A stretch of DNA of 64,000 bases from Streptococcus parasanguinis (GCF_901875555.1 NZ_CABFMD010000031.1:110320-174319), one strand, 5' to 3'. Positions 34,050 through 44,059 are shown, counted from the first letter of the stretch. Notes: a model not told the origin generated them from the letters alone. Made by a program: numbers and translations.

Positions 34050-36371
34050 ATGGTTAAGAAATTAGGAAAATCGGTTTTCACTACTGGGATTGCTGCAACA
34101 ACAGTCCTATCTGGTATGTTTCATCAAAAGGCTAGTGCGGAAGAGGTGAAGCAAAATGAAAATGCAGAAACCAATAGTACGGAAGTCGTCGAAAAACCAA
34201 TTACAGTTGATGAATTGAAGCAAATTACAGCTCAAAAAGGGCAAGTGGTGAAAGATGTCCACTACCAAGAGCAAAAAGTGATCGATGCTCAAACGGAAGT
34301 CAAGGCGGCTGGACAAGAACTGGAAGAAAAGAAAGCAGAAGTGACGGAGGCGGAAAACCTGATCGCAACGACTTCAAATGCACAAGTTCAGAAAGCAGAA
34401 AATGATGTCAAGGTGGCGCAAGCCTATGTGACCATCGAAGAAAATAAGGTTCGAGAAGCAGAAGCTGCACACGATCAAGTTGTAGAGACTGTCCGTCAAC
34501 AGGAAAATCAGGTTACTGCTCAGGAATCTTTGGTCGATGTAGCACAAAATGAATTAAATCAAGCCAAAGCGCCAATTTCTAATGATGAGAATGTGCTAAA
34601 CCAAGCCTTGTTGGAGCAAAGCCAAGTCGAGCAAAGTATCCGAGAATCTCAGAATTACCTCGCAACCTTGCAAGCTAGTCAGCAAACTGGCTCAGATACA
34701 GTAGTTCAAATTGAGAGTGACATTCAACTGGCTCAAACACGTTTGACAGATTTGAAAGCGGTCATCGCAACCAAGGAAGCAGAATTGGCAGCCTTAGAAC
34801 AAGCCGCGGCCAATAGCCCGGTTCAGTTGAGCCAAGCGACCTACGAAGGCTACTTGCAACACTTAGCAGACAATGGCAATGAAGCTGCAGCAAGCGCATT
34901 AGCTCTCTATAAACGTGGGCGTGAAGAAGACGGCTTGACGGTTGGAGAGTCTGGATCCTTGCAAGCCAATCTTCGAGCCCTTGAAATCGCAGATGCCATT
35001 AATAGCTATCGTCGCAATGCAGGCTTGCCTGAATTGGAGCTGGATCTATATTCCCTTCCTGCCAGTCAAGTACAGTTGGAATACTTCAAAAAAGCCAACT
35101 GGCATATGTTTAAGTATTTGCCAAACGAAAATATTGCTTATGGCTTCTCACCTGCTGGTGCAGTAGACTTTTGGTACAATGAAAAAGCGGCTTACCAAGA
35201 GGTGGCGGCTCAATATGGTCTACCAACAGACGAAACTCAAATCGATGCCAACGACATCTATATGAAGATTGGGGCTGAGGCCTTTGCCAAGGTTGGTCAT
35301 TACCTCCAAATGGTGGACAACAAAGCAACGGCTTTATCAGTGGCTTATGATCCAAGTAATGCCATGTCAGAAGCGGCTTTCTTACACAGTCCAGTTACCT
35401 CAGCAGTGTCAACCAATGCACTTGCTTACCAATTGCGTCAGGGAGCTGGTGCTACAACGACAAGATCAGATGTGAAAGCAAAATCTGATGAAGTCGCTAA
35501 CCTCAAGCTGGACAAGGCCAATCAAGAGTCACAAATCATTATCTTGCAAGGCAAATTAGAAGATGCCCGTCATACTAATTCAAATGTGGAAGTAGAGATG
35601 GCCAATGTGCAAAAGACCATCCAAAACTACAAAATTCTTCTTGTCAGCAAGGACCATGCAGTTGAAAAAGCAAAAGCGACTCTTGATGTATCTCGAGGTC
35701 GGATTGAAGCAGCTATCCAACCAAAAGAAGCAGCGCTTCAAAAAGCCAAAGATTTGTTAGCAGCTGCGCGTGAGAAATTAGATCTTTTAAAAGCAGAAGA
35801 AGCAGAAAAAGCCCAAGTCGTTCAAGAAGCGCATGTGGGCTTGAAGGCAGCACAAGAACGCTTGATTGCTGCTGAAAAACGTCTTTCTGACTTTAAAAAT
35901 GCTCCAGAATTATTGGTCAAAGCCCAATCAGTTTTATCAGCTGCGGTGGCTAATTTAGAAAATAAAAAAGAAAAATTAGAAGCCGAATTCACTACTCTTC
36001 AATCTTATCAAAGTGTCGTGGAACTGTTGAATTCTCAATATGAAGATCTAGCGTCACGAATGGATCCAGCTGTTTTGGAAGCAGCAGATATGCCAATGGA
36101 TATCCGCTCAAGCAATCCAACAACTTTCTCGGATACGCCAACCGTTCTTCCAACAAGTACCAATAGTCCGCAAGTGCAAGCACCAAAAGCTACCCCAGCT
36201 CCAAAACAAGAAGCCAAAGTAGAAGAAATCAAACCGAAAAAAGAAAACAGCCAAGCTGTGGCTGGATCTGATTCCTCCAAATATGCAGCAGCAACAACAG
36301 GTGTTGCCGTTGGGCTACTTGCCGGATTGTTTGGTTTCAAGAAAAAGAAACAATCTACAAAAAACGATTAA
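34050..36371 (+). CDS. PgrA/SEC10-type coiled-coil surface protein with CAP-like domain
   Basis: The exported protein has 773 residues. A signal peptide (about 1-31, ending KASA) is followed by a long N-terminal coiled coil (about 45-265, many Ala/Glu/Gln heptads). A globular domain with SCP/CAP-like features comes next (about 270-480: LRALEIADAINSYRRNAGLPEL, with core IADAINSYRRNAGL, plus NENIAYGF and FLHSP). A second coiled coil (about 485-680), a Pro/Thr-rich linker and a C-terminal hydrophobic segment with KKKK complete it. Related proteins act in surface exclusion or adhesion. No LPXTG precedes the hydrophobic tail; the sequence there is QAVAGSDSSKYAAATTG. An ATG at 34050 with GGGGGTGAG is chosen over upstream TTG/GTG codons. 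Confidence 0.85.
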   Translation: MVKKLGKSVFTTGIAATTVLSGMFHQKASAEEVKQNENAETNSTEVVEKPITVDELKQITAQKGQVVKDVHYQEQKVIDAQTEVKAAGQELEEKKAEVTEAENLIATTSNAQVQKAENDVKVAQAYVTIEENKVREAEAAHDQVVETVRQQENQVTAQESLVDVAQNELNQAKAPISNDENVLNQALLEQSQVEQSIRESQNYLATLQASQQTGSDTVVQIESDIQLAQTRLTDLKAVIATKEAELAALEQAAANSPVQLSQATYEGYLQHLADNGNEAAASALALYKRGREEDGLTVGESGSLQANLRALEIADAINSYRRNAGLPELELDLYSLPASQVQLEYFKKANWHMFKYLPNENIAYGFSPAGAVDFWYNEKAAYQEVAAQYGLPTDETQIDANDIYMKIGAEAFAKVGHYLQMVDNKATALSVAYDPSNAMSEAAFLHSPVTSAVSTNALAYQLRQGAGATTTRSDVKAKSDEVANLKLDKANQESQIIILQGKLEDARHTNSNVEVEMANVQKTIQNYKILLVSKDHAVEKAKATLDVSRGRIEAAIQPKEAALQKAKDLLAAAREKLDLLKAEEAEKAQVVQEAHVGLKAAQERLIAAEKRLSDFKNAPELLVKAQSVLSAAVANLENKKEKLEAEFTTLQSYQSVVELLNSQYEDLASRMDPAVLEAADMPMDIRSSNPTTFSDTPTVLPTSTNSPQVQAPKATPAPKQEAKVEEIKPKKENSQAVAGSDSSKYAAATTGVAVGLLAGLFGFKKKKQSTKND

Positions 36372-36437
36372 GACGTACGAAGATAGAGTGGATGCTTAGA
36401 CACTTTATTGCTTAAACTCTTCAAAGAAGATTTATGA

Positions 36438-36490
36438 GGGTGGGAAAAGAACTCGCTTAACAAAATGAGTTCTTTCCTGCTCTTTTTTTG
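36438..36490 (+). terminator. Terminator after the surface protein gene
   Basis: The stem GGAAAAGAACTC / GAGTTCTTTCC is followed, after TGCTC, by seven T. Confidence 0.8.
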
Positions 36491-36540
36491 TAGACTCTTA
36501 GAATTTTTGAAAGAAAGTGATAGAAAATGATAAAAAAGTG

Positions 36541-36568
36541 TTGACATTTTTTGGAGATGGAGTATAAT
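36541..36568 (+). promoter_or_regulatory. Promoter of the fructose operon
   Basis: A perfect -35 TTGACA (36541-36546) and perfect -10 TATAAT (36563-36568) with 16-bp spacing lie 33 bp before fruR. The TAATCGATTGC region just downstream may contain a repressor site. Confidence 0.8.
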
Positions 36569-36600
36569 AGTCTCTGTAATCGATTGCAAAAGGAGGAGAA

Positions 36601-37344
36601 ATGCTTAAGTCTGAACGAAAACAATTCATCCTCGAGAAGGTATTGAAGGATAAGTTTATTTCCTTGGAAACTCTTGTACAAGAACTGGGAACGTCTGAAT
36701 CAACCGTTCGACGTGACTTGGATGAATTAGAAGCGGAAAGCAAACTTCGCCGGGTTCACGGTGGTGCGGAAAGCCTGCATTTTCTTCAAGAGGAAGAAAG
36801 CAATAAAGAAAAATCTATCAAAAACATTCAAGTTAAGTCAAAGATTGCGGTAAAAGCAGCAGAGATGATCCAAGATCATGATGTGATCTTTATCGATGCT
36901 GGGACGACCAATGAATTACTGGTGCAAGAAATTGTTAATCCAACGGTAACGGTGGTGACCAACTCGATTCACCACGCAACCAAGCTGGTCGAGCGCAATG
37001 TTCCGACAGTGATCATCGGTGGCAAAGTTAAATCTTCCACTGATGCTAGTATCGGAGGGATCGCGCTCAATCAGATCGGTCAGTTGAACTTTGACAAGGC
37101 CTTTCTTGGAATGAATGGAATCGATGATGAATTTTACAGCACTCCAGACCTAGAAGAAGGATCTGTCAAGCGTGCGATTATCGAAAATGCAAAAAAAACC
37201 TATATCCTAGCGGATGATTCAAAAATTGGGGTGACATCCTTTGTCAAAGTGGCTCCGATCAAGCGAGCCATGATCATTACCAATCAATGTGAACCGCAAC
37301 GATTAAAGGTTTTAAAAGAAAAAACGGAGGTTATAGAGGTTTGA
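36601..37344 (+). CDS. fruR: DeoR-family regulator of the fructose operon
   Basis: The 247-residue protein has a DeoR HTH (about 1-57, with TSESTVRRDLDELE) and a sugar-phosphate-sensing C-terminal domain (FIDAGTTNELL, VVTNSIHHA). It heads the fruRKA operon and presumably represses it until fructose-1-phosphate accumulates. AGGAGGAG precedes the ATG. The stop overlaps the fruK start (TTGA). Confidence 0.94.
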   Translation: MLKSERKQFILEKVLKDKFISLETLVQELGTSESTVRRDLDELEAESKLRRVHGGAESLHFLQEEESNKEKSIKNIQVKSKIAVKAAEMIQDHDVIFIDAGTTNELLVQEIVNPTVTVVTNSIHHATKLVERNVPTVIIGGKVKSSTDASIGGIALNQIGQLNFDKAFLGMNGIDDEFYSTPDLEEGSVKRAIIENAKKTYILADDSKIGVTSFVKVAPIKRAMIITNQCEPQRLKVLKEKTEVIEV

Positions 37345-38252
37345 TTTATACAGTAACACTGAATCCTGCCATTGACTATATTGTCCGTCTCGATCATGTA
37401 GAGACAGGGGCTGTCAACCGGATGGCTTCGGAAGATAAATTTGCCGGTGGTAAGGGAATCAATGTCAGTCGTGTCTTGAAACGTCTCGCTATCGAGAACA
37501 CAGCGACTGGATTTATCGGTGGTTTCACTGGACGTTTCATCGAAGATGTACTGACTAGCGAAGCCATTTCAACCAACTTTGTGACCGTGGACCAAGACAC
37601 ACGGATCAATGTCAAGATCAAAGCCGATGAGGAAACCGAGATCAATGGCAATGGTCCAGAAGTGACGGAAGCGCAGTTGCAAGAACTGATCAGCATTCTA
37701 TCGAGCTTAACAGCAGATGATGTGGTGGTCTTTGCTGGCTCTGCCCCATCTTCACTTGGGAATGCTGTTTACAAACAATTGATCGCAGCAACTCGTGCGA
37801 CAGGTGCGCAAGTCGTTTGTGACTTTGAAGGGCAAACCTTGATTGATTCTTTGGAGTTCAATCCCCAGTTGGTCAAACCAAATAACCATGAATTGGGAGC
37901 TATTTTTGGAGTGACCTTGACGGAATTGCCAGAAATTGAACGCTATGCCAAAGAAATTTTGGCCAAAGGGGCACAAAACGTCATCATTTCCATGGCTGGT
38001 GATGGAGCTCTTCTTGTCAGTCCAAGTGGTACCTACTTTGCTAAGCCAATCAAGGGTCAAGTCAAGAACTCAGTCGGAGCAGGTGACTCCATGGTGGCAG
38101 GCTTTACCGGCAAACTCGCAACGACGGGTGATGTCATCGAAGCCTTCAAGTGGGGAGTGGCTTGTGGAACAGCGACCACCTTCTCAGATGACTTGGCGAC
38201 AGCCGACTTTATTAAAGAAACTTATGAAAAAGTAGAGGTAGAAAAACTATGA
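37341..38252 (+). CDS. fruK: 1-phosphofructokinase
   Basis: The 303-residue PfkB-family kinase makes fructose-1,6-bisphosphate from fructose-1-phosphate. It has GGKGINVSRVL (about 37-47) and the active-site NSVGAGDSMVAGF (about 240-252). The start codon is TTG, overlapping the fruR stop, with GGAGG about 12 nt upstream. It overlaps fruA by 4 bp, so the three genes are co-translated. Confidence 0.95.
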   Translation: MIYTVTLNPAIDYIVRLDHVETGAVNRMASEDKFAGGKGINVSRVLKRLAIENTATGFIGGFTGRFIEDVLTSEAISTNFVTVDQDTRINVKIKADEETEINGNGPEVTEAQLQELISILSSLTADDVVVFAGSAPSSLGNAVYKQLIAATRATGAQVVCDFEGQTLIDSLEFNPQLVKPNNHELGAIFGVTLTELPEIERYAKEILAKGAQNVIISMAGDGALLVSPSGTYFAKPIKGQVKNSVGAGDSMVAGFTGKLATTGDVIEAFKWGVACGTATTFSDDLATADFIKETYEKVEVEKL

Positions 38253-40219
38253 AAATTCAAGACGTTTTAAATAAAAACGTAATGTTGTTTGATCTTCAAG
38301 CAACAGATAAAGAGGGCGTGATCAATGAAATGGTCCAATCGCTCGTTGACAATGGTGTGGTGACAGATTTTGAGACTTTTAAAACTGGTATCATGAACCG
38401 TGAAGCACAAACTTCAACCGGTTTGGGTGAAGGGATCGCTATGCCTCACAGCAAAAACGAAGCAGTCAAAGAAGCAACGGTCTTGTTTGCAAAATCAAAC
38501 AAGGGTGTGGATTACGCATCACTTGATGGTCAACCAACAGACTTGTTCTTCATGATCGCAGCTCCAGAAGGAGCCAATGACACTCACTTGGCAGCCCTTG
38601 CTGAATTGTCTAAATACCTGATGAAACCAGGATTTGCGGACAAACTTCGCCAAGCAAGCAACCCAGATGAAGTGATCGCAACTTTTGATGCAGAAGAGCA
38701 AGAAGCTGTCGTTGAAGAAGCGAAAAAAGCCGAAGCAGCCAAAGAAGCCGTATCTTCTGACAAACCTCTCATTGTTGCCGTTACGGCATGTACAACTGGT
38801 ATCGCCCATACCTACATGGCAGAAGAAGCCCTCATCAAAAAAGGGGAAGAAATGGGTGTTACAGTTCGCGTTGAAACCAACGGTGCATCCGGTGTCGGCA
38901 ACCGCTTGACCGCTGAAGAAATCGCCAAAGCTGAAGGAGTGATCATTGCTGCAGATAAGGCAGTTGAAACAGCTCGTTTTGACGGCAAAAAATTGATCTC
39001 TAAACCAGTCGCAGCCGGTATCCGTCAAACCGAAGAATTGATCCAAACGATCTTGGATGGCAAAGCAGATGTCTTCCACGCAGAAAATGCGGCAGAAGCT
39101 AGCGCAAGCCAAGAAAAATTGAGCTTGGGTGGAGCTTTCTACAAACACTTGATGAGTGGGGTTTCTCAAATGCTTCCATTCGTTATCGGTGGTGGGATCT
39201 TGATCGCCCTTGCTTTCTTGATTGACCAAATTCTTGGAGTACCTCAAAGTCAATTGTCTCAACTTGGTTCATACCATGAATTAGCAGCTCAATTTAAGAC
39301 AATCGGTGGAGTGGCCTTTGGATTCATGCTTCCTGTACTTGCAGGTTACATCGGATTCTCCATTGCTGAAAAACCAGGTTTTGTAGCAGGTTTTGTTGCT
39401 GGATCCATTGCTAGCTCAGGTACAGCCTTTGGAAATATTGCTTTCGGTGCTGCAAACGGTAAATTACCAGCAGCTGTATCATCTGGTTTCCTTGGAGCTT
39501 TGGTAGGTGGTTTCCTTGCAGGTGGAGTCGTTCTCGTGCTTCGCAAAGCCCTTGCCGGTCTTCCACGCTCGCTCGATGGTATCCGCTCGATCCTTCTCTT
39601 GCCATTACTTGGTGTTGGTTTGACAGGATTCTTGATGTTCCTTATCAACATTCCAATGTCAGCGATCAATACATCTTTGAACAACTTCTTGACTAGCTTG
39701 TCAGGTAGCTCGGCAGTTCTTCTTGGTCTTCTTGTCGGTGGTATGATGGCTGTCGATATGGGTGGACCAGTTAACAAAGCAGCTTATGTATTCGGTACAA
39801 GTACGTTGACAGCTTCAGCCCTTACAAGTGGTGGTTCAACCGTTATGGCGGCCGTTATGGCAGCTGGTATGGTTCCTCCATTGGCAGTCTTTGTAGCAAC
39901 AGTCTTGTTCAAAGATAAATTTACTGAAGAAGAACGCGATTCAGGTTTGACAAACATTATCATGGGTCTTTCCTTCATCACAGAAGGTGCCATTCCATTT
40001 GGTGCAGCTGACCCAGCTCGTGCCATTCCAAGCTTTATCGCAGGTTCAGCTTTGACAGGTGCCCTTGTTGGACTCGCAGGCTTGAAACTGATGGCTCCTC
40101 ACGGAGGAATCTTCGTTATCGCCCTTACTTCTAACCCTCTTCTTTACCTCGTCTTCGTATTGATCGGTGCAGTCGTAAGTGGTATCTTATTCGGATTGCT
40201 TCGCAAACCTAAAAACTAA
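38249..40219 (+). CDS. fruA: Fructose-specific PTS enzyme IIABC
   Basis: The 656-residue fused permease takes up fructose and phosphorylates it at C1. Domain EIIA (about 1-150) has the phospho-His67 in GIAMPHSKN. EIIB (about 170-275) has the phospho-Cys181 in VTACTTGIAHTY. EIIC (about 295-656) has about nine membrane segments. It is translationally coupled to fruK and ends at a strong terminator. Confidence 0.97.
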   Translation: MKIQDVLNKNVMLFDLQATDKEGVINEMVQSLVDNGVVTDFETFKTGIMNREAQTSTGLGEGIAMPHSKNEAVKEATVLFAKSNKGVDYASLDGQPTDLFFMIAAPEGANDTHLAALAELSKYLMKPGFADKLRQASNPDEVIATFDAEEQEAVVEEAKKAEAAKEAVSSDKPLIVAVTACTTGIAHTYMAEEALIKKGEEMGVTVRVETNGASGVGNRLTAEEIAKAEGVIIAADKAVETARFDGKKLISKPVAAGIRQTEELIQTILDGKADVFHAENAAEASASQEKLSLGGAFYKHLMSGVSQMLPFVIGGGILIALAFLIDQILGVPQSQLSQLGSYHELAAQFKTIGGVAFGFMLPVLAGYIGFSIAEKPGFVAGFVAGSIASSGTAFGNIAFGAANGKLPAAVSSGFLGALVGGFLAGGVVLVLRKALAGLPRSLDGIRSILLLPLLGVGLTGFLMFLINIPMSAINTSLNNFLTSLSGSSAVLLGLLVGGMMAVDMGGPVNKAAYVFGTSTLTASALTSGGSTVMAAVMAAGMVPPLAVFVATVLFKDKFTEEERDSGLTNIIMGLSFITEGAIPFGAADPARAIPSFIAGSALTGALVGLAGLKLMAPHGGIFVIALTSNPLLYLVFVLIGAVVSGILFGLLRKPKN

Positions 40220-40226
40220 ACCTATC

Positions 40227-40256
40227 TAAAAGGTTGGGGACTCCCAACCTTTTTTA
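40227..40256 (+). terminator. Terminator of the fructose operon
   Basis: The 10-bp stem AAAGGTTGGG / CCCAACCTTT with a 4-nt loop is followed by T. Confidence 0.9.
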
Positions 40257-40343
40257 TTGCCCAAAAACACCAACTAGTGATGAAGTTGCTTATCTCTATA
40301 GATTTCGATATGATAGTAGAGAGCATTTTATCTTGGAGGGTCC

Positions 40344-40781
40344 ATGCGAAAAAAGAAAAAATACCTTATTGTGGGAATAATAGTCATGATCCTATCAGGA
40401 GGGACAATCATCGGCTTACAACATCCAAATTTGTTTTCAACTCATAGTCATCTAACAAAGTATGTCAGCAGCAAAGGACAACAGTTAGAAAAGGTAAAGA
40501 AACATGGAAAAGAAATCGAAGATTTTGTAAAATCTCAAAGTCCTAAAGTTGAATCTGTTCAGATCGCCTGGAATGAAACACAATGGGAAGAAATAGGGAA
40601 TGGCACACCTCAGAGTGGCGGTCAAGTCCTTCGAGTCTATGGAGGATTTAATCATTTCCAAAATTCAAGTTGGAGTGTTTTGGTCTATTTGAAAGACGGT
40701 AAAAATGGCGAGAAAGATTTAATCGAAGGAATTGGTAGCGGTAGTCCACTTCGTGTAGGAGGAGAACTTTTTGACGAGTAG
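40344..40781 (+). CDS. Membrane-anchored extracellular protein, unknown
   Basis: The 145-residue protein has a basic start (MRKKKK), one membrane helix (about 8-25) and an extracellular domain of about 115 residues. The globular part contains VQIAWNETQWEEIGNGTPQ and VLRVYGGFNHFQNSSW. No cysteines or lipobox are present. TTGGAGG precedes the ATG. It lies 56 bp upstream of a second protein with the same topology, and both are more AT-rich than the flanking genes. I do not recognise the family. Confidence 0.7.
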   Translation: MRKKKKYLIVGIIVMILSGGTIIGLQHPNLFSTHSHLTKYVSSKGQQLEKVKKHGKEIEDFVKSQSPKVESVQIAWNETQWEEIGNGTPQSGGQVLRVYGGFNHFQNSSWSVLVYLKDGKNGEKDLIEGIGSGSPLRVGGELFDE

Positions 40782-40837
40782 CCTTCTAAAAATTTTTCGC
40801 AATTTATTAGAATCTTAGTTGGGAAGGAAAAAAATAA

Positions 40838-41920
40838 ATGAAAAAGAAAATAATCATTACTGGTTCATTAGTTCTAGCCATTGTAGTTACAATTTTTAGT
40901 GTATCGACTTATCAACACCACCAGCAACAAGAAAAAGCTAAGCAAGAACGTGATAAATACGAGAACTATGATTACTATACAGGTCAGTGGGAAATCGACT
41001 CTTATAAATTCTTGGATGATGGACGAGGAGTTGTAGTACACTGGAAGTCTCTAACACCAGAAGAAGATAAGCTATTTGCCAAGTACAATCCAGAAATAAG
41101 CGAAAATTATTTAGGTGTGCATGGGGCATCTAATGAACGCTATATTATTCGTCAGAATATAAAAAAATTAAAGAATATACCAACAATGTCTTTTCCAAAA
41201 GATGATTCAGAAGGTTATTTCAAACTTTCAATCTATAAAATACAAGATCACACCTTACAAAAAGAAGATCTAGACCTTTATCGTTTTGTAAAAAAATATA
41301 ATAAGGCTTATAAGCCAGTAGAAATTGAAGCGATTATAGAAAAAGATGGGAAAGATTATCTACCTATCAAATCTTATCTAACTACTGAAGAAAAAACTAT
41401 TAGTAAATATCTTTGGTTAAATCTAGAGACAAAGAAAATAGAGTGTGAAGATACAAAAGTGCAGTATAACAGTCATAAAGACATTTTTGTGGATTTAGGT
41501 AAATTAAAAGATAGAATTTCCGAATCTACAGATAATCTTAGTACGACAACTGGGCTTGACCTTGCAAATCAAAATATGCTATCTTTTAAAATAAATGTAT
41601 TAAAAAATAGTGTACTGGAAACAAAAGATCCAAAAGCCTATCAATTACTAAGTAAAAAGGACTCTCAGTTTTATATTCTGATAGATTCTAAAATTGAAAA
41701 TAATAGAGTCTATGGCAATGTCCAACAGTTTATCGACTTGTACCAACTCTTTGTTCCCGCTAATACGAATCTTTATGAAGGAATTACGATTCCGGCAGCA
41801 TTAAGTAAATATGGTCAGATGCGTCAAGTGAATACCAAGGATGAGTTTGACAGATATTACGATGTACAAAAGGATAATGAGCTAAATAAGCAACGTCAGG
41901 CTTTGGTCGAGCGGAACTAG
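40838..41920 (+). CDS. Membrane-anchored extracellular protein, unknown
   Basis: The 360-residue protein has a single N-terminal membrane helix (about 4-23), a charged stalk (HHQQQEKAKQERDKYE) and an extracellular region of about 310 residues. That region is rich in Lys, Asp and Tyr, with no cysteine pair or recognised enzyme motif. A good GGAAGG lies upstream. It pairs with the preceding gene in an accessory-looking two-gene unit between the fru operon and the DUF1149-degV block. Immunity or surface-exclusion functions are possible but unsupported. Confidence 0.7.
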   Translation: MKKKIIITGSLVLAIVVTIFSVSTYQHHQQQEKAKQERDKYENYDYYTGQWEIDSYKFLDDGRGVVVHWKSLTPEEDKLFAKYNPEISENYLGVHGASNERYIIRQNIKKLKNIPTMSFPKDDSEGYFKLSIYKIQDHTLQKEDLDLYRFVKKYNKAYKPVEIEAIIEKDGKDYLPIKSYLTTEEKTISKYLWLNLETKKIECEDTKVQYNSHKDIFVDLGKLKDRISESTDNLSTTTGLDLANQNMLSFKINVLKNSVLETKDPKAYQLLSKKDSQFYILIDSKIENNRVYGNVQQFIDLYQLFVPANTNLYEGITIPAALSKYGQMRQVNTKDEFDRYYDVQKDNELNKQRQALVERN

Positions 41921-41937
41921 GTATTCTTTGTTTATAA

Positions 41938-41968
41938 AGGTCGGTCACCCGGCCTTTTCTTTTTTCTA
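41938..41968 (+). terminator. Terminator of the two-gene unit
   Basis: The stem AAGGTCGG / CCGGCCTT is followed by TTCTTTTTT. Confidence 0.75.
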
Positions 41969-42054
41969 TCCTCAAAACTGACATCATCCTGAAATGGTAT
42001 CTTGATCTGAATTATGGTATAATAAGCATAACGCATATTTTTAGGAGAATAAAA

Positions 42055-42429
42055 ATGGATATTCAACGTGAAAAAGAATTTGTCAGCCAATACCACTATG
42101 ACGCTCGTAATTTTGAATGGGAAAAAGAAAATGGCATTCCAGAAACAAAGGTGGATGTAAACTTTCAATTGATCAATCGTGATCAAGAACAAAACACAAC
42201 TTCTTTGATTGTGATTTTGAGCTACATGATTGTATTTGACGGTTTTGTGATTAGTGGAACCATCACTCAAATCAACCACTTATTTGGTCGTTATGTTAAT
42301 GAACCAAGCGAATTCAGCAAAGATGAAGTGGAAGAATTGGCTCGCCCTTGCTTGAATATGCTCAACCGTTTGACCTATGAAGTCACAGAAATCGCCCTTG
42401 ATTTACCAGGGATTAATTTGGAGTTTTAA
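42055..42429 (+). CDS. DUF1149 family protein
   Basis: The 124-residue soluble protein begins MDIQREKEFVSQYHYDARN and ends LDLPGINLEF, the pattern of the lactic-acid-bacterial DUF1149 family (SecB-like fold predicted for the family). Function is not known. An extended -10 (TGG TATAAT, 42015-42023) and AGGAG precede it. degV follows 3 bp later, so both are likely co-transcribed. Confidence 0.85.
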   Translation: MDIQREKEFVSQYHYDARNFEWEKENGIPETKVDVNFQLINRDQEQNTTSLIVILSYMIVFDGFVISGTITQINHLFGRYVNEPSEFSKDEVEELARPCLNMLNRLTYEVTEIALDLPGINLEF

Positions 42430-42432
42430 TCG

Positions 42433-43281
42433 ATGAAATTAGCAGTGATCACGGATTCATCTGCCTATTTACCGCAGGATGTGATCCATCACGACGACTT
42501 ATTTATTTTAGAGATCCCGATCTATATCGATGGGGAATCTTATGTAGAAGGGAAGAACTTGACGGAAGCGGAGTTCTACCAAAAGATGGCTGCCTCAAAG
42601 GAATTGCCTAAGACGAGCCAGCCTAGTGTAGCTGAGCTAGAAGAAATCTTAGCTGGATTGACAGCCAAAGGGTATACGCATGCCATTGGTCTCTTCTTGT
42701 CATCAGGAATTTCTGGCTTCTACCAAAATATCCAGTATTTGAAGGATGAATTTGAAGGCCTCACGGTTGAATTTCCGGATTCAAAAATCACTAGTGCTCC
42801 TTTAGGCATGATGGCTGAAAATTGCTTGAAATGGGCCGGTGAGGGTCGTTCGTTTGACGAGATTGTCGCACATGTGCAGACGCAAATCGATGGAACTGGC
42901 GCCTTTATCATGGTGGACGATTTGGACCACTTGGTCAAAGGGGGCCGTCTCTCAAATGGTGCTGCCATCATTGGCAATCTCTTGAGCATCAAGCCGATCC
43001 TTTACTTTAATGACCAAGGGGTCATCGAAGTTTTTGAAAAAGTCCGTACGGAAAAGAAAGCGATCAAGCGCTTGGTGGAAATCGTTGATGAAGGGATTAC
43101 GGGAGGGCATTTCCAAGTCTTTATCATCCATGCCAATGTACCTGAAAAAGCCGAAGCGCTTCGCCAACTGTTGGTGGCTGATGGTGTGGAAGGCGAGATT
43201 CCGTTTGCGACTTTTGGTGGTGTTATCGGGACTCACCTTGGAGACCATAGTATAGCAGTTGGGTACATTCCCGTCATTTAA
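42433..43281 (+). CDS. DegV family fatty-acid-binding protein
   Basis: The 282-residue protein begins [16 protein letters not shown] and contains [13 protein letters not shown] and [17 protein letters not shown], the DegV/FakB fold that binds acyl chains. FakB-type members present fatty acids to the kinase FakA for phospholipid synthesis. Whether this copy is a FakB is not decided. The start lies 3 bp after the previous gene. Confidence 0.92.
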   Translation: MKLAVITDSSAYLPQDVIHHDDLFILEIPIYIDGESYVEGKNLTEAEFYQKMAASKELPKTSQPSVAELEEILAGLTAKGYTHAIGLFLSSGISGFYQNIQYLKDEFEGLTVEFPDSKITSAPLGMMAENCLKWAGEGRSFDEIVAHVQTQIDGTGAFIMVDDLDHLVKGGRLSNGAAIIGNLLSIKPILYFNDQGVIEVFEKVRTEKKAIKRLVEIVDEGITGGHFQVFIIHANVPEKAEALRQLLVADGVEGEIPFATFGGVIGTHLGDHSIAVGYIPVI

Positions 43282-43291
43282 GGAGAAATCT

Positions 43292-44059
43292 ATGTCGATT
43301 AAAGTCATTATTGCAGGTTTTAAAGGAAGAATGGGTCAAGCAGCCTATCAGATGGTGTCAGGAGATCCTGAGCTGGAGTTGGCAGCCTTGATTGATCCAT
43401 TCGCAGAAGAGACAGATGTCGCAGGCGTTCCTGTCTTTAACCGCAAAGAAGATCTTGTGGGTCTAGAAGCGGATGTTTGGGTCGACTTTACCATGCCAAA
43501 GGTGGCTTATGAAAATACTCGCTTTGCAATTGAAAGTGGCTTTGCGCCTGTTGTGGGAACGACTGGCTTTACCCCTGAGCAGATTCAAGAATTGACAGAG
43601 CTTTCTCGCGAAAAGGGCTTGGGTGGCTTGATCGCGCCAAACTTTGCCATCGGAGCCGTGCTCTTGATGCAATTTGCAGCGCAAGCAGCCAAGTATTTCC
43701 CAAATGTGGAAATCATCGAATTGCACCACGATAAGAAAAAAGATGCACCGAGTGGAACAGCGATTAAGACAGCTGAGCTGATCTCAGAGAAGCGCGAGAA
43801 AATTCAGCAAGGCGCAGTAGATGAAGAAGAGTTAATGCCTGGAGCAAGAGGGGCTAATTTTGAAGGAATGCGCATCCATTCGGTTCGCTTGCCTGGCCTA
43901 GTGGCTCACCAAGAGGTGATTTTTGGTAGCCAAGGCGAAGGCTTGACTCTCCGTCATGATTCCTATGATCGTGTTTCCTTCATGACAGGAGTAAATCTAG
44001 GAATTAAAGAAGTTGTCAAGCGTCATGAGCTTGTTTATGGTTTGGAACACTTACTATGA
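43292..44059 (+). CDS. dapB: 4-hydroxy-tetrahydrodipicolinate reductase
   Basis: The 255-residue enzyme of the lysine/diaminopimelate pathway has the dinucleotide loop [10 protein letters not shown] (about 8-17) and the catalytic [13 protein letters not shown] (about 146-158). AAGGAG lies 6 nt before the ATG at 43292; the frame extends upstream into degV, which is rejected. It overlaps cca by 4 bp. Confidence 0.96.
   Translation: MSIKVIIAGFKGRMGQAAYQMVSGDPELELAALIDPFAEETDVAGVPVFNRKEDLVGLEADVWVDFTMPKVAYENTRFAIESGFAPVVGTTGFTPEQIQELTELSREKGLGGLIAPNFAIGAVLLMQFAAQAAKYFPNVEIIELHHDKKKDAPSGTAIKTAELISEKREKIQQGAVDEEELMPGARGANFEGMRIHSVRLPGLVAHQEVIFGSQGEGLTLRHDSYDRVSFMTGVNLGIKEVVKRHELVYGLEHLL

Noticed and set aside
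34050-36371. M-protein-like or phage tail-fibre assignment for the coiled-coil protein
   Set aside because: The signal peptide, CAP-like central domain and hydrophobic C-terminus fit PgrA/SEC10 surface proteins; no phage genes are near.
38519-39262. 247-codon open frame antisense to fruA
   Set aside because: It lies wholly inside the clear fruA gene, has no ribosome site or family motif and arises from codon bias of the sense strand.
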